From Bradyrhizobium sp. Arg816 (lineage in GTDB: Bacteria > Pseudomonadota > Alphaproteobacteria > Rhizobiales > Xanthobacteraceae), in NCBI RefSeq assembly GCF_029989365.1, contig NZ_JAPRAQ010000006.1, forward strand, positions 310,001 through 374,000: a stretch of 64,000 nt of DNA. Direction: 5' to 3'. The notes under the pieces were generated by a model. That model ran no database searches and had not been told where the DNA came from. It saw only the letters and a list, made by a program, of their open reading frames with translations. Shown here piece by piece: positions 34,334-43,193 of the stretch (position 1 is its first letter; the number at the start of each line of letters is the position of its first letter). Position numbers and translations under genes: made by a program.

Positions 34334-34888
34334 ATGAAACATCCGTCGAGCCGCGCGTTCTTCGCGTATTGGGACAAGAAGCGCGGCACTGCGCGGGCCC
34401 CTGATCGGGCCGATATCGACCCGGCCGCGGTCCGCGGCCTGCTCGGCGATATCTTCGTGCTGTCCTGCGAGCAAAACCTCGGCTTCCCGTTCCGCGTCGC
34501 CGGCACGCGCGTCTGCGCGCTCGCGGGGCTCGACCTCAAGGACCAGAGCTTTGCGGCGCTGTTCACCGAGACCAGCCGCAGCGAGATCGAGGAGATCACC
34601 ACGATCGTCGCCGACGAGACGTTAGGTGCGATTGCCGGCGTCACCGCTGCGCGCGAGGACGGCAGCAAGGCGCATCTCGAGCTGCTGCTGCTGCCCTTCA
34701 ACGCCCGCCCGCATACACCGGTGAGTGTCACAGGCGTGCTCGCACCGTTCAACGACGAATGCGGCGCGTTGTCCGCATTCGCCCTCACCTCCTGGCGCTA
34801 TCTGCATCAGCCGGAGAAGCTGCTGCCGCGCGCGATCCGCAAATTGCAGATCGCACGCGGGCTGATGGTGTATGAGGGGCTGAGGTAA
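34334..34888 (+). CDS. PAS_5 (DUF1457-type) domain protein
   Basis: A 184-residue cytoplasmic protein resembling the alphaproteobacterial PAS_5 family, with FFAYWDKKRG near residue 9 and GLLGDIFVL and FRVAGTRVCALAG in the core. No output domain is attached. ATG 34334 is used, the frame being open further upstream. A CtrA box lies about 150 bp upstream. It may bind a small ligand and act as a sensor or an adapter; the role is unknown. Confidence 0.75.
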   Translation: MKHPSSRAFFAYWDKKRGTARAPDRADIDPAAVRGLLGDIFVLSCEQNLGFPFRVAGTRVCALAGLDLKDQSFAALFTETSRSEIEEITTIVADETLGAIAGVTAAREDGSKAHLELLLLPFNARPHTPVSVTGVLAPFNDECGALSAFALTSWRYLHQPEKLLPRAIRKLQIARGLMVYEGLR

Positions 34889-34951
34889 TTTTCGCTTCGA
34901 TGTGGGCGAACGACGCGACTTCGATGCAGCCTCTCACCGGATGACACAGCC

Positions 34952-35380
34952 ATGTCCGACATGATCGATTTCGGTACGCTTCAGCTCCGCTTCCTGCACA
35001 GCAAGGATGACACCGGCGGCAGCGTCGACATCTTCGAGATGACGTTGCAGCCGAATGCGCGGATGCCGATCCCGCATTATCACGACCGCTGGGACGAAAC
35101 CATCTACGGGCTGTCCGGCGTATCGACCTGGACGATCGACGGCAAGCAGAACGATCTCGGCCCTGGAGAATCGGTCTTCATCAAGCGCGGCATCGTACAC
35201 GGCTTCACCAACCGTTCGACGGGCCCGGCGACGTGCCTGTGCATCCTGAGCCCCGGGGTGCTGGGCCCGCAATATTTCACGGAGATGAGCGCACTCCTGT
35301 CGGCCGGCGCACCACCCGATCCCGCGAAGATGAAAGAGACGATGCTGCGCTACGGACTGGTGCCGGCGCCGGCGGCGTGA
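34952..35380 (+). CDS. cupin-fold protein
   Basis: A 142-residue single-cupin protein. The first motif HYHDRWDETIYGLSG has the two metal-type His residues and the second GPGESVFIKRGIVHGF provides the third His. Cupins of this size can be dioxygenases, isomerases or regulators, so no substrate can be named. ATG 34952 has a poor ribosome site (AGCCATG context). It is followed after 22 bp by an EcfG-type promoter for the next gene. Confidence 0.8.
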   Translation: MSDMIDFGTLQLRFLHSKDDTGGSVDIFEMTLQPNARMPIPHYHDRWDETIYGLSGVSTWTIDGKQNDLGPGESVFIKRGIVHGFTNRSTGPATCLCILSPGVLGPQYFTEMSALLSAGAPPDPAKMKETMLRYGLVPAPAA

Positions 35381-35402
35381 GCCGGGCTCGCGATCCATCA
35401 TT

Positions 35403-35427
35403 GGAACCTTACCTGCGCCAGTACGTT
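35403..35427 (+). promoter_or_regulatory. EcfG-type general stress promoter
   Basis: GGAAC at 35403-35407, a 16-base spacer, and CGTT at 35424-35427 match the EcfG consensus. It sits in the gap between the cupin gene and the Crp/Fnr regulator; transcription would start near 35434, leaving a 5' leader of about 90 bases before ATG 35527. Confidence 0.6.
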
Positions 35428-35526
35428 TTTCAGTGTGTCGGGCAAGTGTCTGCACGGCAACGCGGCTCGGCCGGAGACGATGCGTTTGCTCACCGCCGAG
35501 CCTCCGTCGAGGGACGGTTACCCGTG

Positions 35527-36318
35527 ATGGAGCACGCGACCAGAGTTGGTAATCGCCTGTTAGCTGCTTTACCGCCGGCCGACTTCGCCTTGCTTGCACC
35601 GCATCTTCGGAAAGTACCGCTCCAGCACGACGCAGTCCTGATTCGATCGGGCGACCGGATCGAACACCTTTGCTTCCCGTGCAGCGGCGCGATCGCTCTC
35701 ATCATGGAGTTGCCGAACGGACAGTCGGCCGCGACCGCCGTGATCGGCAACGACGGCGTCGTCGGCCTCATGACGGCGCTCGGCCCCGTACGATCTCCCC
35801 TGACAGCGGTTGTCCGCGTGGCCGGGACTGCACTGCAGATCTCGCCCGCGCGATTTCACGCGACACTCGCACGCAGTCCGGCCCTCGCAAGCGCGGTTCA
35901 AATCGCCGCCAGGGCGATGATGACGCAATTCCTGCACGTCGCGGCCTGCAATGCGCTGCACTCCGTCGAAGCGCGCCTCGCCCGCTGGCTGCTGCACATT
36001 CACGATCGGACGGATGGCGGCGGTGACGTCCTGCCCTTGACGCAAGAGACGTTGTCGGAATTGCTCGGCGTCCGGCGTACCACGGTCACGCACGTCGTCA
36101 GCGCACTTCGCGCGTCAAGGGCGATCAAATCCAATCGACGCGGCCAACTCGAGATCGACAGGCACCGGCTCGAGGTCGTCGCATGCGAATGCTACAAGGT
36201 GATGAGCCGCAGGATCGATCGGATCGTCTCGCAGGATGCCGTCAGGCTGCTTCACGCCGCGCCCGTGCGGAACGGCTGCCCGCCCCCGGCCTTCCCGTTC
36301 GCCAAGACCGATTCATAG
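35527..36318 (+). CDS. Crp/Fnr-family transcriptional regulator
   Basis: A 263-residue regulator. Residues 20-150 resemble a cyclic-nucleotide-type beta-barrel, and residues 172-205 form the HTH (LTQETLSELLGVRRTTVTHVVSAL). There is no N-terminal cysteine cluster like FNR. The start is ATG 35527 (GTG 35524 overlaps it). An EcfG-type promoter precedes it, so this may be a stress-controlled secondary regulator. Its last 67 bases overlap the small minus-strand gene at 36252-36479. Confidence 0.85.
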   Translation: MEHATRVGNRLLAALPPADFALLAPHLRKVPLQHDAVLIRSGDRIEHLCFPCSGAIALIMELPNGQSAATAVIGNDGVVGLMTALGPVRSPLTAVVRVAGTALQISPARFHATLARSPALASAVQIAARAMMTQFLHVAACNALHSVEARLARWLLHIHDRTDGGGDVLPLTQETLSELLGVRRTTVTHVVSALRASRAIKSNRRGQLEIDRHRLEVVACECYKVMSRRIDRIVSQDAVRLLHAAPVRNGCPPPAFPFAKTDS

Positions 36319-36479
36319 ACCCAGGCCTCTCTGGCGAACCATTCGTGCGTCGCCGCGCACATCCCGCAATATGTGCGCGAAAAGAACACTGTACTGCATC
36401 GAAATCTCTCGCGATCCATCTCGATGCCCGTCGAAATGGCGCGGCCCGTTTCCGGGCATTTGATCATCACCATACCCAT
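36252..36479 (-). CDS. small Cys-rich protein, zinc-ribbon-like
   Basis: A 75-residue protein starting MGMVMIKCPETGRAIS, then TGIEMDRERF, then RTYCGMCAATHEWF. The CPETG ... YCGMC pattern with a following His fits a small zinc-binding fold that I have seen in many Bradyrhizobium genomes. GGAGG lies 8 bases upstream of ATG 36479, a good ribosome site. The 3' end overlaps the end of the Crp/Fnr gene on the other strand by 67 bases. Function unknown. Confidence 0.6.
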   Translation of the reverse strand: MGMVMIKCPETGRAISTGIEMDRERFRCSTVFFSRTYCGMCAATHEWFAREAWVYESVLANGKAGGGQPFRTGAA

Positions 36480-36597
36480 CCTGATTTCCTCCAGCTCGGC
36501 ATCACCTCACGGCAAGGCACCCGCCGCCATCGGCCGGACGGCGTCTCTTCTGACGAAGACGCTCGTCCAGCCGATCCACGCGGCCGGTCGCCTCGAT

Positions 36598-37089
36598 TCA
36601 AGCAGCCCTATGCAGAACCCGGTTGAAGCTCTTCTTGATCGGCTCGGCCGTCTCGGTTGCGACCTTCTGGGCGAGGTCCCAAAGCTCCCGGTTTTGGCGA
36701 GAAGCCGCTTCAAAGGTCCTGCGGCTGTGGGTGGTGGAGAGGCTCACGACATCCGCAAACGACCTCGCATCCGCAAGCTGGGACAGGAATTCCAGCGCGG
36801 AGCTGGTATTGAGGTTGGATATTTCGATGACCTTGGTGCCGTAATCGGCGGCACGCGTGGCATTGGTCGAACAGGCTTCGCGGAGAGCTTCGGTGATCTC
36901 CTCGGAAGCCGCCTTCATCCGCTCTAGATTTGCCTTGGCCCGCACGGCGCCTTGCTCGGCGAGATCGCCGAAGATCGCCTGGAAGTTGAAGAGTGGCTTG
37001 TCGAAACTGGGCATTGCACCACCATTAGCCGTCCCATTCGGCGCAGTGGCGTTCGTCTCGGCTTTCAGATTGGCATCATTCATGGTCAT
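36598..37089 (-). CDS. phasin family protein
   Basis: A 163-residue mainly helical protein. The pattern FGDLAEQGAVRAKANLERMKAASEEITEALREACSTNA, long amphipathic helices and no membrane segment fit the phasins, which coat polyhydroxyalkanoate granules. The start ATG 37089 has GAGGGG about 7 bases upstream. It stands alone on the minus strand; no PHA synthase gene is present in the window. Role: granule surface protein or a general stress-type phasin. Confidence 0.8.
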   Translation of the reverse strand: MTMNDANLKAETNATAPNGTANGGAMPSFDKPLFNFQAIFGDLAEQGAVRAKANLERMKAASEEITEALREACSTNATRAADYGTKVIEISNLNTSSALEFLSQLADARSFADVVSLSTTHSRRTFEAASRQNRELWDLAQKVATETAEPIKKSFNRVLHRAA

Positions 37090-37619
37090 TCATCCCCTCA
37101 CGCGAAACCAGATAATGGATTGAAGACTCCCAGAAGCTCCCGGGTGCGGACCGCACCGGGAAACCAGTGCCCCTACTCTCAAATGGAGGGATGCTGCTGC
37201 CGATATGCCGCTTTCGCCCCCTGCCGGAACCAACTATGACCAACCAAAATCGGGTCTTCGGTTCGCTTTCGGACTCTCGACTTGAATAAATTCGATTCAA
37301 GCGACGACGCGCCGCGGGCGGCGTTTTTGCTTCCTCGAAGTTGTCGCGATTCCGTCCGCCAACTTGAGATCAGTCCGGCAAGCGGTTCGGAGACGCCGGC
37401 GCCAGTGGCCTTTCTCGGGGTGCGTGGCGAGGATTCGGCCGTTTCCAGATGGCGCCCTGTCATTGCTTGATTGCGAGTTGATCGGGCCGCTCCGCAGCGC
37501 ACCGCATTGAACGATACGTCGCATCGCCAATACGGCGCTGCGCTGCGTCCGAGGCAAAAGACCGGTGGCATCTCGTCAATGTCAGACGCCACCTCGCATT
37601 CCCGCGGCGGATTGTCAGC
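37090..37619. other. 530-bp gap with a terminator but no convincing gene
   Basis: Between the phasin gene and the secreted protein gene, the open frames on both strands are short and lack ribosome sites. A plus-strand terminator lies at 37310-37328 and an imperfect palindrome CTTGAAT-N7-ATTCAAG at 37281-37301. The gap may hold a small RNA, but I cannot define its start. Confidence 0.5.
37310..37328 (+). terminator. rho-independent terminator without an obvious gene
   Basis: CGCCG (37310-37314) pairs with CGGCG (37319-37323) across a 4-base loop and is followed by TTTTT at 37324-37328. No plus-strand gene ends here, which suggests a short untranslated transcript. Confidence 0.5.
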
Positions 37620-38006
37620 TCACGGCATCGCCAGATGCCAGGCGCCGTTCAGAAAGCCGTCGCCGGTGATGTCGCCGGGCTTCTGGTCCTTGGCGAAGGT
37701 GTAGAGCGGCTTGCCTTTGTAAGCCCACTGCCTGGAACCGTCGTCGCGGGTGATGACGGTGTAGCCGTCGCCCGCGGCATCGCTCGCCTCCGCCTTCAGC
37801 ACCGGCCAGTTTGTCGCACACGGTCCGTTGCAGGCCGACTTGCCGTCCGCATCCTTGTCGAAGGTGTAGAGCGTCATGCCCTTGGCGTCGGTGAGCACGT
37901 TGCCCTTGTCGGACTTGCCGGTCTTGGTCGGCGGCGCGGCGAAGGCCGCGGGGATGATGGCGAGCGATACGGCGAGCGTGAGCGCGAGGCGGATCGAGGA
38001 CGTCAT
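37620..38006 (-). CDS. COG4315-type secreted protein (Yx(FWY)xxD motif)
   Basis: A 128-residue exported protein with a Sec signal (RLALTLAVSLAIIPAAFA). Two copies of the Y-x-F-x-x-D motif are present: LYTFDKD near residue 46 and LYTFAKDQ near 104, with CNGPCATNWP between them. It belongs to a family of small periplasmic or lipid-anchored proteins of unknown role. ATG 38006 is used; a longer frame upstream has no signal peptide. Confidence 0.85.
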   Translation of the reverse strand: MTSSIRLALTLAVSLAIIPAAFAAPPTKTGKSDKGNVLTDAKGMTLYTFDKDADGKSACNGPCATNWPVLKAEASDAAGDGYTVITRDDGSRQWAYKGKPLYTFAKDQKPGDITGDGFLNGAWHLAMP

Positions 38007-38153
38007 GGTATCTCCTGTCATGCAATTGGCTTGCATGGGGTAGGACGCCGCGCAACGCTTCGTATTCCTGGGATCGCGGCAAAGATATTTTTCGCTGCGC
38101 GCATCGTCGCGACGGAATAAACTGGAATGGGTGAGACCGACCAACGGACCGAC

Positions 38154-38660
38154 ATGAGCAAGCCGCACTGGCGTCCCGCGCGCGCCTCCGACCTGGTCGC
38201 GATCAGCGCGATCGCAGCGCGGATCCATCCCGATCTTCCCGAGAGTCCCGAGGTGTTCGCGGAGAAGATGCGGCTCTATCCCGATGGCTGCCGTCTGCTC
38301 ATCGCCGGCGAAGAGATTGCCGGCTACGGACTCGCGCATCCATGGAAGCAGCACCGCATTCCGCCGCTCAACGGCTTCCTGCAACAATTGCCCGATGATG
38401 CGGATTGTCTCTACGTGCATGACGTTGCCGTTCTGCCCGATTTCCGCGGTGGCATCGCGCGCGATTATATTGCCGCGATCGAGAAGCTGGCGCGCGCATC
38501 ACACATCACAACGCTCGCACTGGTCTCGGTCTACGCCACACGGCCGTTGTGGGAGCGTCTCGGCTTTCGGCCCGTCGCGGCGGATGCGGAAGCGCGCGCA
38601 AAGCTCGCCTCCTACGGCGAAGGCGCGACCTACATGCTCCGCGACCTCGCTGCGACATAA
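38154..38660 (+). CDS. GNAT acetyltransferase
   Basis: A 168-residue protein with the GNAT fold: YVHDVAVLPDFRGGIARDY covers the acetyl-CoA-binding beta4-alpha3 region, and a C-terminal strand with RPLWERLGF follows. The middle of the acetyl-CoA loop lacks the second Q/RxxGxG/A glycine (it reads FRGGIARD). ATG 38154 is preferred over 38127. Substrate unknown. Confidence 0.8.
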   Translation: MSKPHWRPARASDLVAISAIAARIHPDLPESPEVFAEKMRLYPDGCRLLIAGEEIAGYGLAHPWKQHRIPPLNGFLQQLPDDADCLYVHDVAVLPDFRGGIARDYIAAIEKLARASHITTLALVSVYATRPLWERLGFRPVAADAEARAKLASYGEGATYMLRDLAAT

Positions 38661-38789
38661 CGTCCCCTGCCCGACCGCCCCGGCTCACGCGGGCGTGAAG
38701 CCGCCCCCTCGAACCGGCTTCGATCAGCGCCCGTCGAAGGTGTGCGCGGGCCGTTTCCGGTCTCGCCGAAACGAGACTGGAAAATTTCC

Positions 38790-39092
38790 ATGAAACTCAC
38801 ATTGTCGAAAGTTGCTTTGATTGCATTCGCTGCGGCGGCCGCGTTCAGCGCGACCAGTGCCAACGCGGCGCAGGTCCGGACCTATGGCTGCGATTCCGCC
38901 TTCTTCGAGGGCTGCGGTATCCTGGCCGAGACGCCGACCCCGGGCGGCAGAAGCCGCGTCAACCTCACTCACGACACCTCGCCCATCTACATGAAGCAGA
39001 CCGACCCCCGCTACAGCTCGGCGATGCGTGATGCCGGTGGTGGTGGTGGTGGTGGTGGCGGCGGCGGAGGTGGTGGCGGCGGTGGCCGCTGA
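38790..39092 (+). CDS. small exported protein with poly-Gly tail
   Basis: A 100-residue protein. The signal peptide (KLTLSKVALIAFAAAAAFSATSANA) is followed by a short Cys-containing domain (YGCDSAFFEGCGIL). Residues 83-99 are a run of 17 glycines followed by a final Arg. The tract is encoded by mixed GGT and GGC codons (about 39039-39089). ATG 38790 is used. The Gly tail may be flexible or adhesive; no family recognised. Confidence 0.7.
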   Translation: MKLTLSKVALIAFAAAAAFSATSANAAQVRTYGCDSAFFEGCGILAETPTPGGRSRVNLTHDTSPIYMKQTDPRYSSAMRDAGGGGGGGGGGGGGGGGGR

Positions 39093-39169
39093 GTTCGCAG
39101 CTGGCGTTTCAGATGATGTCGCCGGCGCAATCCGGCGGCAACATTGCCGTCTGCACGGTCAGGCGCAGT

Positions 39170-41143
39170 TCAGCCCCGATGCTTTTTCTTCGCCTTCTTT
39201 TTTCCAGGCGCGCCCTTCAACGGCCACGGCGTGACCGCCGGCTCGGCATGGCCGGGCTTGTTCTTGTGCTTCTTTTTCTTTCCGAACGAAGGGGCATCGT
39301 CGAATTTCGGCCTGCGCTCGCCGTGGGCCTTGTCGCGGGGCTTGAATCCAGCCGCATCGCGCGGGCGCTCGTCGCGACGTTCGCGATGATCGCTGTCGCC
39401 GCTCTCGCGCCGCGGCGGCTTTGACCGCTCTTCCGAAGGCGCCTGCCGCGGCGGCGCAGCCGTCATCGGTTCGAGGCGGATATTGTCTTCCTTGTCCGGA
39501 CGCTTGATCTTGGCAGCGAAGGACTCCGCGACCCGCTCGGAAATTTCGAACTCGGTCGTCGTGTCCATGATCTTGATGGCGCCGATGTCGCCCTTGTCGA
39601 TGCCGCCGCGGCGGCAAATCATCGGCAAGAGCCAGCGTGCTTCCGCATTCTTTCTTCGTCCGATGTTGGCCCGGAACCAGACGCTGCCGTCCGCCATGCC
39701 GTGTTTCGACGACGATTTCCCTGATTTGGGTCGAGGCCTTTCGGGGCGATCATCGCCGCGCGAAGTGCGGGCATCGTCGCGCGGTGCGCGGACATTGTCG
39801 CGCTCGCGATCGTCGCGCGGCCGGCCAGCTCGCTCGCCGGGATCGATGATGTCTTCGGGCGACGGCAGCCGCGCGCGATAGAGCCGCGCGAGTGCGGCTG
39901 CGATATCTTCGGCCGACCGCTCGGCCAGCAGCGCCTGCGCCAGCACCAGATCGTCCGCGGTCGTCTCCTCGGTGAACAACACGTCCTTCATGCGCTCGTG
40001 ATCGAGCTTGCGGATTTCCTCTGCTTGCGGCGCGGTGCCCCAGACCGCCTCGATCCCCGAGAGATTGAGCAGCAGTTCCGCGCGCCGCCGCCGCGCGGGC
40101 GGCACCAAGAGGACGCTTGTCCCCTTGCGACCCGCACGACCGGTGCGGCCCGAGCGATGCTGCATGACCTCGGCATCGTTGGGCAGGTCGGCATGGACGA
40201 CGAGGTCGAGGCTCGGCAGGTCGATGCCGCGGGCGGCAACGTCGGTTGCCACGCAGACGCGGGCGCGTCCGTCCCGGAGCGACTGGAGTGCCGTGGTACG
40301 CTCGTTCTGCGTCAATTCGCCTGATAGCGCGACCACGGAGAAGCTGCGCTCCAGCAGCGCCGCCTGCAAATGCCTGACGTGATCGCGCGTGCTGCAGAAC
40401 ACGAGAGCGCTCGGCGCCTCGTAGAAGCGCAGCACGTTGACGACGGCATGTTCGACATCACCGGGGGCGACCCGGATGGCGCGGTACTCGATGTCGGCAT
40501 GACCGCCCTCGTCGCCGGCGACCTCGATCCGAAACGCCTGCTGCTGATATTGCTTGGCCAGCGCCACGATGCCGCGCGGAAACGTCGCCGAGAACAGCAA
40601 AGTGCGGCGTGTCTCCGGCGTGGTCTTGAGGATGAATTCCATGTCCTCGCGAAAGCCGAGATTGAGCATCTCGTCGGCCTCGTCGAGGACGACCACCTTC
40701 AATCCCGAGATGTCGAGACGGCCGCGCCGCAAATGATCGCACAGCCGGCCGGGCGTGCCGACGACGATGTGAGCGCCCGCCGCAAGCTCGCGCTGCTCGC
40801 GCCGCGGATCCATGCCGCCGACGCAGGAGACGACCCGCGCGCCCGCATGTTCATACAGCCACGCAAGTTCGCGCTGAACCTGCAAGGCGAGCTCGCGGGT
40901 CGGCGCCACGATCAGGGCGAGCGGCGCCCCGGCCTGCTCGAACCGCTCGGTATCGCCAAACAGATCCCTGGCCATGGCGAGGCCATAAGCGAGGGTCTTG
41001 CCGGAGCCGGTCTGGGCCGAAACCAGGAGGTCGCGGTCGGCGGCTTCGTCCGCGAGCACGGCGAGCTGGACGGGGGTGGGTGAATCATAGTTCCGCTCGG
41101 CCAAAGCGTGGGCGAGCGGCGGGGTCAGGGCCGGAAAAGACAC
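39170..41143 (-). CDS. DEAD-box RNA helicase, DbpA/CsdA-like
   Basis: A 657-residue protein that unwinds RNA, probably in ribosome assembly or cold response. Helicase motifs are all visible: SAQTGSGKT (I), VLDEADEML (II), LLFSATFP (III), VATDVAARGIDLPSLD (V) and HRSGRTGRAGRKG (VI). Residues 475-545 form a DbpA-type RNA-binding domain (SVWFRANIGRRKNAEARW). The C-terminal tail is Lys/Arg rich and ends in KKKHRG. ATG 41143 is used. Cellular site: cytoplasm. Confidence 0.95.
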   Translation of the reverse strand: MSFPALTPPLAHALAERNYDSPTPVQLAVLADEAADRDLLVSAQTGSGKTLAYGLAMARDLFGDTERFEQAGAPLALIVAPTRELALQVQRELAWLYEHAGARVVSCVGGMDPRREQRELAAGAHIVVGTPGRLCDHLRRGRLDISGLKVVVLDEADEMLNLGFREDMEFILKTTPETRRTLLFSATFPRGIVALAKQYQQQAFRIEVAGDEGGHADIEYRAIRVAPGDVEHAVVNVLRFYEAPSALVFCSTRDHVRHLQAALLERSFSVVALSGELTQNERTTALQSLRDGRARVCVATDVAARGIDLPSLDLVVHADLPNDAEVMQHRSGRTGRAGRKGTSVLLVPPARRRRAELLLNLSGIEAVWGTAPQAEEIRKLDHERMKDVLFTEETTADDLVLAQALLAERSAEDIAAALARLYRARLPSPEDIIDPGERAGRPRDDRERDNVRAPRDDARTSRGDDRPERPRPKSGKSSSKHGMADGSVWFRANIGRRKNAEARWLLPMICRRGGIDKGDIGAIKIMDTTTEFEISERVAESFAAKIKRPDKEDNIRLEPMTAAPPRQAPSEERSKPPRRESGDSDHRERRDERPRDAAGFKPRDKAHGERRPKFDDAPSFGKKKKHKNKPGHAEPAVTPWPLKGAPGKKKAKKKHRG

Positions 41144-41404
41144 GGGATGGAGAACCTTGGTTAATGTCAGGCGCGGAACGGTGAACCGGCGGACCTGAGT
41201 TGCGTGCGCGGCAAACGGCCCGGCCGCACGCTGGATGTGATCAGGGCGCTCTTTACGCCAAGTGCTCTGAAATCACCATGCCTATGATGCATGGCTTGAC
41301 GGAAAGAACCGCGCCTGAAGGTTGCAGCGGACTTTCGCGGCCACCTCGATTAGCCTTGGCACAATCAGGCGAGGCTCAGGACGAGCTGTATTGGGAGAAT
41401 AGCG

Positions 41405-42145
41405 ATGCGATTGGCAGTCATTTCCGATATCCACGGCAACCTTGCTGCGTTGGAAGCGGTGCTGGCCGACATCAAGGCGCGCGGCGTCGATCGTACGGTC
41501 AACCTCGGCGATTGCGTCACCAGCCCGCTGTGGCCAAAGGAAACTTTCGAGGCTCTCCAGTCTCTGTCGTTGCCGACGGTGCGCGGTAATCATGATCGCT
41601 GGATTGAGGAGTTTCCAGACGACAAGCTCTCGCCGGCAGGTCTGTTTGCGCGTAGTGCATTGACCGCGGAGCAGCGCCGCGCACTTCACAGCCTGCCCTC
41701 CCAAATACGGCTGGACGACGGGATCCTGGCCTGCCACGGCACACCCGACGACGATACGACGTGCCTGCTCGAAGAAGCGCTCGAGGACGGCCGCTTCGTG
41801 CCCGCGCGTCGCGACGTGCTGACCGCGCGCCTTTCGAGCGCGCCAACGGCGCGTGTCGTGCTGTGTGGTCACAGCCACCGCCAGGCGGCTGTTCAGGGCC
41901 CGGGCGACCGCCTGGTCCTCAATCCCGGCAGCGTTGGTTGCCCGGTGTTCGCGGACATTCCTTTTGCCGCAAACCTGGAGCACCGCTCGCCTCACGCCCG
42001 CTACGCGATCCTCACGAAACGAACAAGAGGCTGGCAAGTCGAACTGCTGGCCCTGGAATACGACTGGGACGCCGCGTCCGCGCAGGCGCTCGCCAACGGC
42101 CGCCCGGAATGGGCGGAGGCCATGTTATCAGGACATGTCAAATAG
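41405..42145 (+). CDS. metallophosphoesterase (YfcE/MPP family)
   Basis: A 246-residue calcineurin-like phosphoesterase. Metal-binding motifs occur in order: VISDIHGN, NLGDCV, VRGNHDRW, ACHGTPDD and LCGHSHRQ. The fold resembles YfcE-type phosphodiesterases. ATG 41405 has GGGAGAA about 7 bases upstream. It is followed 65 bp later by a cupin gene in the same direction, a possible operon. Substrate unknown. Confidence 0.92.
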   Translation: MRLAVISDIHGNLAALEAVLADIKARGVDRTVNLGDCVTSPLWPKETFEALQSLSLPTVRGNHDRWIEEFPDDKLSPAGLFARSALTAEQRRALHSLPSQIRLDDGILACHGTPDDDTTCLLEEALEDGRFVPARRDVLTARLSSAPTARVVLCGHSHRQAAVQGPGDRLVLNPGSVGCPVFADIPFAANLEHRSPHARYAILTKRTRGWQVELLALEYDWDAASAQALANGRPEWAEAMLSGHVK

Positions 42146-42210
42146 CTGCCCTTGCCACGTCGGTCATTCGATCCCAAATCGTGCCTCACGAGAGAACAAC
42201 GGGATGAAAC

Positions 42211-42564
42211 ATGGCCGACAAGATATCGCTTGCCGACAAACTCGCGACCTTTGGGGATTTCTGGTCGCCGCGCACGGTTACGACCTTCAACGATTGCGAC
42301 GTGATGGTGGTGAAGGTGAAAGGCGAGTTCACCTGGCACAAGCATGACGACACCGACGATTTCTTTCTCGTCCTGAAAGGCAGTCTGGACATCGAATTGC
42401 GGGATCGCACGGTGACGCTCGGCCCGGGCGAACTCTATGTCGTGCCCAAAGGGGTCGAGCATCGCCCGGTGGCACGTGAGGAGGTTCACCTCATGCTCAT
42501 CGAGCCGACCGGCACGCCGAACACGGGCGACAAGGCCACCGCCGCAGCACGCAAGCTCGCATAG
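42211..42564 (+). CDS. cupin-fold protein
   Basis: A 117-residue single-cupin protein with WHKHDDTDDFFLVLKG and LGPGELYVVPKGVEHRP as its two motifs; both His-rich clusters are intact, so a metal is likely. ATG 42211 is used. It is downstream of the phosphoesterase and could be co-transcribed. Function unknown. Confidence 0.85.
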   Translation: MADKISLADKLATFGDFWSPRTVTTFNDCDVMVVKVKGEFTWHKHDDTDDFFLVLKGSLDIELRDRTVTLGPGELYVVPKGVEHRPVAREEVHLMLIEPTGTPNTGDKATAAARKLA

Positions 42565-42585
42565 AGGACAACGCTTGGCGCGGGT

Positions 42586-43098
42586 CTAATCCCTGGAGGT
42601 CGCCAGCTTGCTGAAGCGGCCGACCAGCCTCGCCCTTACCCGTGCGACTGTGTCCCTCGCCGCGCGGCTCAGGGCGCGGATGGCGCGCCAGGCGTCGGTT
42701 GCCTGCAGCCACGCCTTCACCTCGGAGAACTTGCCGTACGCCCAGGCGAACGCGGGAATCCGCATCAGCTTGTCGCGCGTGAGATGGAACAGGCGCTCGA
42801 CCAGCACGAGCTTGAGCAGTTCGCCGATGATGAAGGTCACGGCGGCGCTCACGATCTGACCCGTTGCGGCGAGGTAGGCCGCCACCGGCTTGATCGGCTC
42901 CAGAATGATCACGGGCACGGAAAACAGGGCGAGCGAGGGATAAGGGGGCAGCGACCTGATCCAGGCGCGCAACCGCTTGAATTCGAAATGCCGGCCGATC
43001 CAGCGCGCGATTGGCCTCGCAACGGCCATGAAGACGGCATCCACCAGGAAGTAGATGGCCGCCAGGATGTAAGTAACGGGTTTCAGAATTCGCTTCAC
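42586..43098 (-). CDS. small membrane protein of unknown function
   Basis: A 170-residue protein with two or three hydrophobic stretches (around residues 8-28, 55-75 and 78-100) and a basic C-terminus. GTG 43098 is chosen because GGGAGAGG lies 4 bases upstream; the open frame extends to 43146. It converges with the cupin gene. No family recognised. Confidence 0.7.
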   Translation of the reverse strand: MKRILKPVTYILAAIYFLVDAVFMAVARPIARWIGRHFEFKRLRAWIRSLPPYPSLALFSVPVIILEPIKPVAAYLAATGQIVSAAVTFIIGELLKLVLVERLFHLTRDKLMRIPAFAWAYGKFSEVKAWLQATDAWRAIRALSRAARDTVARVRARLVGRFSKLATSRD

Positions 43099-43193
43099 GA
43101 TACCTCTCCCGTGAAGTGAAAGCCCGAACTTGGGCCTAAGTTTCACCTTAACATGGATAGATCGGGAATTCCCGATGGAACTTTTTGGGCGCC

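Noticed and set aside
37282..37470. A 62-codon plus-strand frame after the phasin gap
   Set aside because: It starts inside the palindrome at 37281, is read through the terminator at 37310-37328, and has no ribosome site or known pattern.
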